Below are positions 62,130 through 64,000 of a stretch of DNA of 64,000 nucleotides, in pieces. The notes beneath the pieces were generated by a model, which did no database searches, was not told the DNA's origin, and worked only from the letters and a program-made list of their open reading frames with translations. The position numbers and the translations under genes are program-made. The first letter of the stretch is position 1. Every line of letters begins with the position of its first letter. Location: positions 43,727,554 to 43,791,553 of the forward strand of contig NC_054540.1 in NCBI RefSeq assembly GCF_017654505.1. Reading direction: 5' to 3'. This stretch comes from Polyodon spathula. Lineage: Eukaryota > Chordata > Actinopteri > Acipenseriformes > Polyodontidae.

Positions 62130-64000
62130 AAATGTTAGCCTGCATAGCTCAGGGGGCATGCAGCAGGGGGCTTCCAATTTCCTGTCAATTAGTACCTATT
62201 TTCTATTTAAGCCCTGATCACTTGCACCTTTGCTGTCTAGCGTTTCATTTTTGTAGCACATGCTCAGACACCGTCTTTCTTGTTTCCCCGCTAATCTACA
62301 CTTCGTTGCCTTTCACTGGAGGTCAATTCTCTGCACAGCGCTCCCAAGATATTATAAAATATTTTCCTACCTGCTCAGGTGCTGCTTCTCGTCATTCAGA
62401 TTCTCCATTCGGCTGCAGGAGCTCCAGCGTTAGTCTTTCCTGCTCTTTCCAGCCTCCAGCCCAGCAAAGACACCGTCCAAACCGCAGCTTCATTTCTCAA
62501 CTCTTCCACGTCTTTATTAGACAGACTGGCCCTCCACTAAAATCTTTAAAGCTCCTTCAACAAGACATCGACATTCCCGTCGTCAGCGTTTGCCTTACCA
62601 TAATTCCTCTTTTTAATCCACCAAAAAGATCTGTCAGCTGAACATTCCTTTACTCTTCACATGCAATCAAGTGCCCCTCCTCTGCTCTCAGAGCCAGCAC
62701 AAATTACCGTTCCTTCAGAGAAGTACTGCAATCTTCTGGCTTGCTGCTGCTGCACTTTCACAATCTGAGAGGGCTCATTCGACTCGCCAAATGGTGACAT
62801 CTAAATACTGTGTTAATGTATTTATATACATGACTAACTGTCCTAAAACATGTAATGAAGATATTCAAATCTAAAAGAATACGCAATTTTCACTCAAACC
62901 AATGGTTAATTCTAATCATAACCGCTAGATGGCAGTATAACACCACAAATTTTATACAGTCTCTAAGCTGGTTTTCTATCACTGTGAAGCTTGCACGCTC
63001 CAGCTTTTCTACATTCCTGCAGTTTGTTGTCACTCCGAGAGATTCGCAGGGGTCCCCCTCCTCCTCAATCTTTTGTAGCAACTGACGTTCTCCAATTTCA
63101 AATCTTCCCCTCTTCAAGGACCTGGTCATGAAGCAACCTTAATCAGCTGTTTATGAGATGCTTATCTACCATCATAGTAACCTCCTGCTTCCATGCATCA
63201 CACATCCATTCCTGTGACTTATTCCTGTTCCCAGATTCGTGTTTCATCATCTGGCGCTGCTCCTCTAATCTGACCAGCTTCAAAGTCATCATTTCATCAA
63301 TGCGAGCTGCTAGTCAGTCATGGAACCATGTCCTACGATTTATCAACGTTCCAGTCAATGTCCTCCTATCCCCAATAGACAATAAACTGCTGCCGACCAA
63401 TCAATAGGTTTTGCAGACGCCTTGGAGCAACACATTCTTCATCCTCTCTGGTTCTGCAGCGGTCTCAGATCTCTTCAATCTTCATCCTGCCCAAAAGCAG
63501 CCCCATCTAAATCTGCCTTAACACTGAAAGACCAATATCCTCTGTTCTCTATTGCAGATCTCTGCTTCAGCAGATCTCTGCTCTCATAACTGGGCCTCTG
63601 CACACTACTGACAGCGCTCCATTGTTTTCTTCCTCAGACCTCTGCTCTGTTCATCGAATCCCGCACTCTAATGTTAATCGCTCCTCACTAACGCAGATCT
63701 CCACTCCCTCTTCAGATCAGCTCACTACTGCAGCCGCAAAAGTCGCTCTAGTTTACTGTTTAAATCTGCAACTGCACTTCTCCAGAGCCTACAATGCTCC
63801 AGCCTTCCTCCAATATGCAGATCGTGGCAGCATTCCCACAATCAAGGCTAACGCTAATCCCAATGTAATCAAAATACGGGGCACTTCCTCAACAATCTTA
63901 TTCATATCTCCGCTCATCCTCCCAAATGTTACAGCATCTATACTTGGTTTGAGACGTGGTATGAGACTGGAAATCTGTCTTGATTATGAGCTAAGGATTT
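62130..64000. repeat. Unclassified repeat R2, copy 2, running off the window
   Basis: Pyrimidine-rich sequence of unlike composition to its surroundings. Its end matches R2 copy 1 (see 46890-48320), with about 125 bp extra between the two matching blocks. The longest frame (62132-62641, 169 codons, Ser/Pro-rich) has no family I recognise. A tRNA-like start, gcctgcatagctcagggg, occurs at 62141-62158 without a B box. Confidence 0.45.

Noticed and set aside
62141..62175. tRNA-like start gcctgcatagctcagggg
   Set aside because: It has an A box but no B box, no acceptor stem partner and no cloverleaf within 80 bp.

Overview
This is vertebrate nuclear DNA: intron-rich, AT-rich and full of decayed transposons and long (TA)n tracts. 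One protein-coding gene can be supported. It lies on the minus strand and is the 3' part of a GABA-A receptor beta-subunit gene. Seven coding exons, numbered 3 to 9 by the standard beta-subunit layout, can be placed to the base: 38577-38510, 36085-35865, 27459-27377, 23605-23468, 15267-15115, 13174-12918 and 9896-9543 (stop). All introns between them have GT and AG ends. Exon lengths of 68, 221, 83, 138 and 153 bp agree with the conserved beta-subunit structure. Residue signatures (DQQNC in the Cys-loop, [14 protein letters not shown] at the last junction, [18 protein letters not shown] before M4) point to beta-4, described in chicken and fish. Exons 1 and 2 (signal peptide and mature N-terminus) were not found and probably lie beyond position 64000.

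Layout: 1-9542 is the 3' flank or 3' UTR, with AT microsatellites and a foldback structure at 7751-7993. Positions 9543-38577 hold the exons. Intron 8 contains a 36-41 bp minisatellite and a TA-flanked MITE. Intron 6 (8.2 kb) contains an L1-like LINE broken by two Tc1 elements, one of which carries a CR1-like LINE tail. Intron 5 contains a 65/67 bp minisatellite. Intron 4 contains a broken piggyBac element, an LTR-like piece, a palindromic MITE and a TIR element. Intron 3 contains a short piggyBac derivative. From 38578 to the window end (over 25 kb, presumably intron 2) there are minisatellites at 43925-45025 and 61325-61875, TTAA-type MITEs, a Tigger-like MITE, a CGGBP1/hAT-like fragment, a Harbinger-like fragment, a truncated Tc1, and two unclassified repeat families present in two copies each.

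The host is most likely a ray-finned fish. The repeat mix (Tc1, CR1, L1, piggyBac, Harbinger) and the CR1-like segment at 20429-20897 made me think of a non-teleost such as sturgeon or paddlefish, but that is recollection and not proof.

The receptor gene would encode a subunit of a pentameric chloride channel. Everything else is intronic or flanking repeat DNA and shows no sign of a cooperating gene system. I found no CRISPR array, operon, confident tRNA/rRNA gene or intact transposase. The most informative observations are the loss of the upstream exon 8 splice donor, which would prevent the short beta-4 isoform, the multi-layer transposon nest, and several repeat families that can be defined within this single window.
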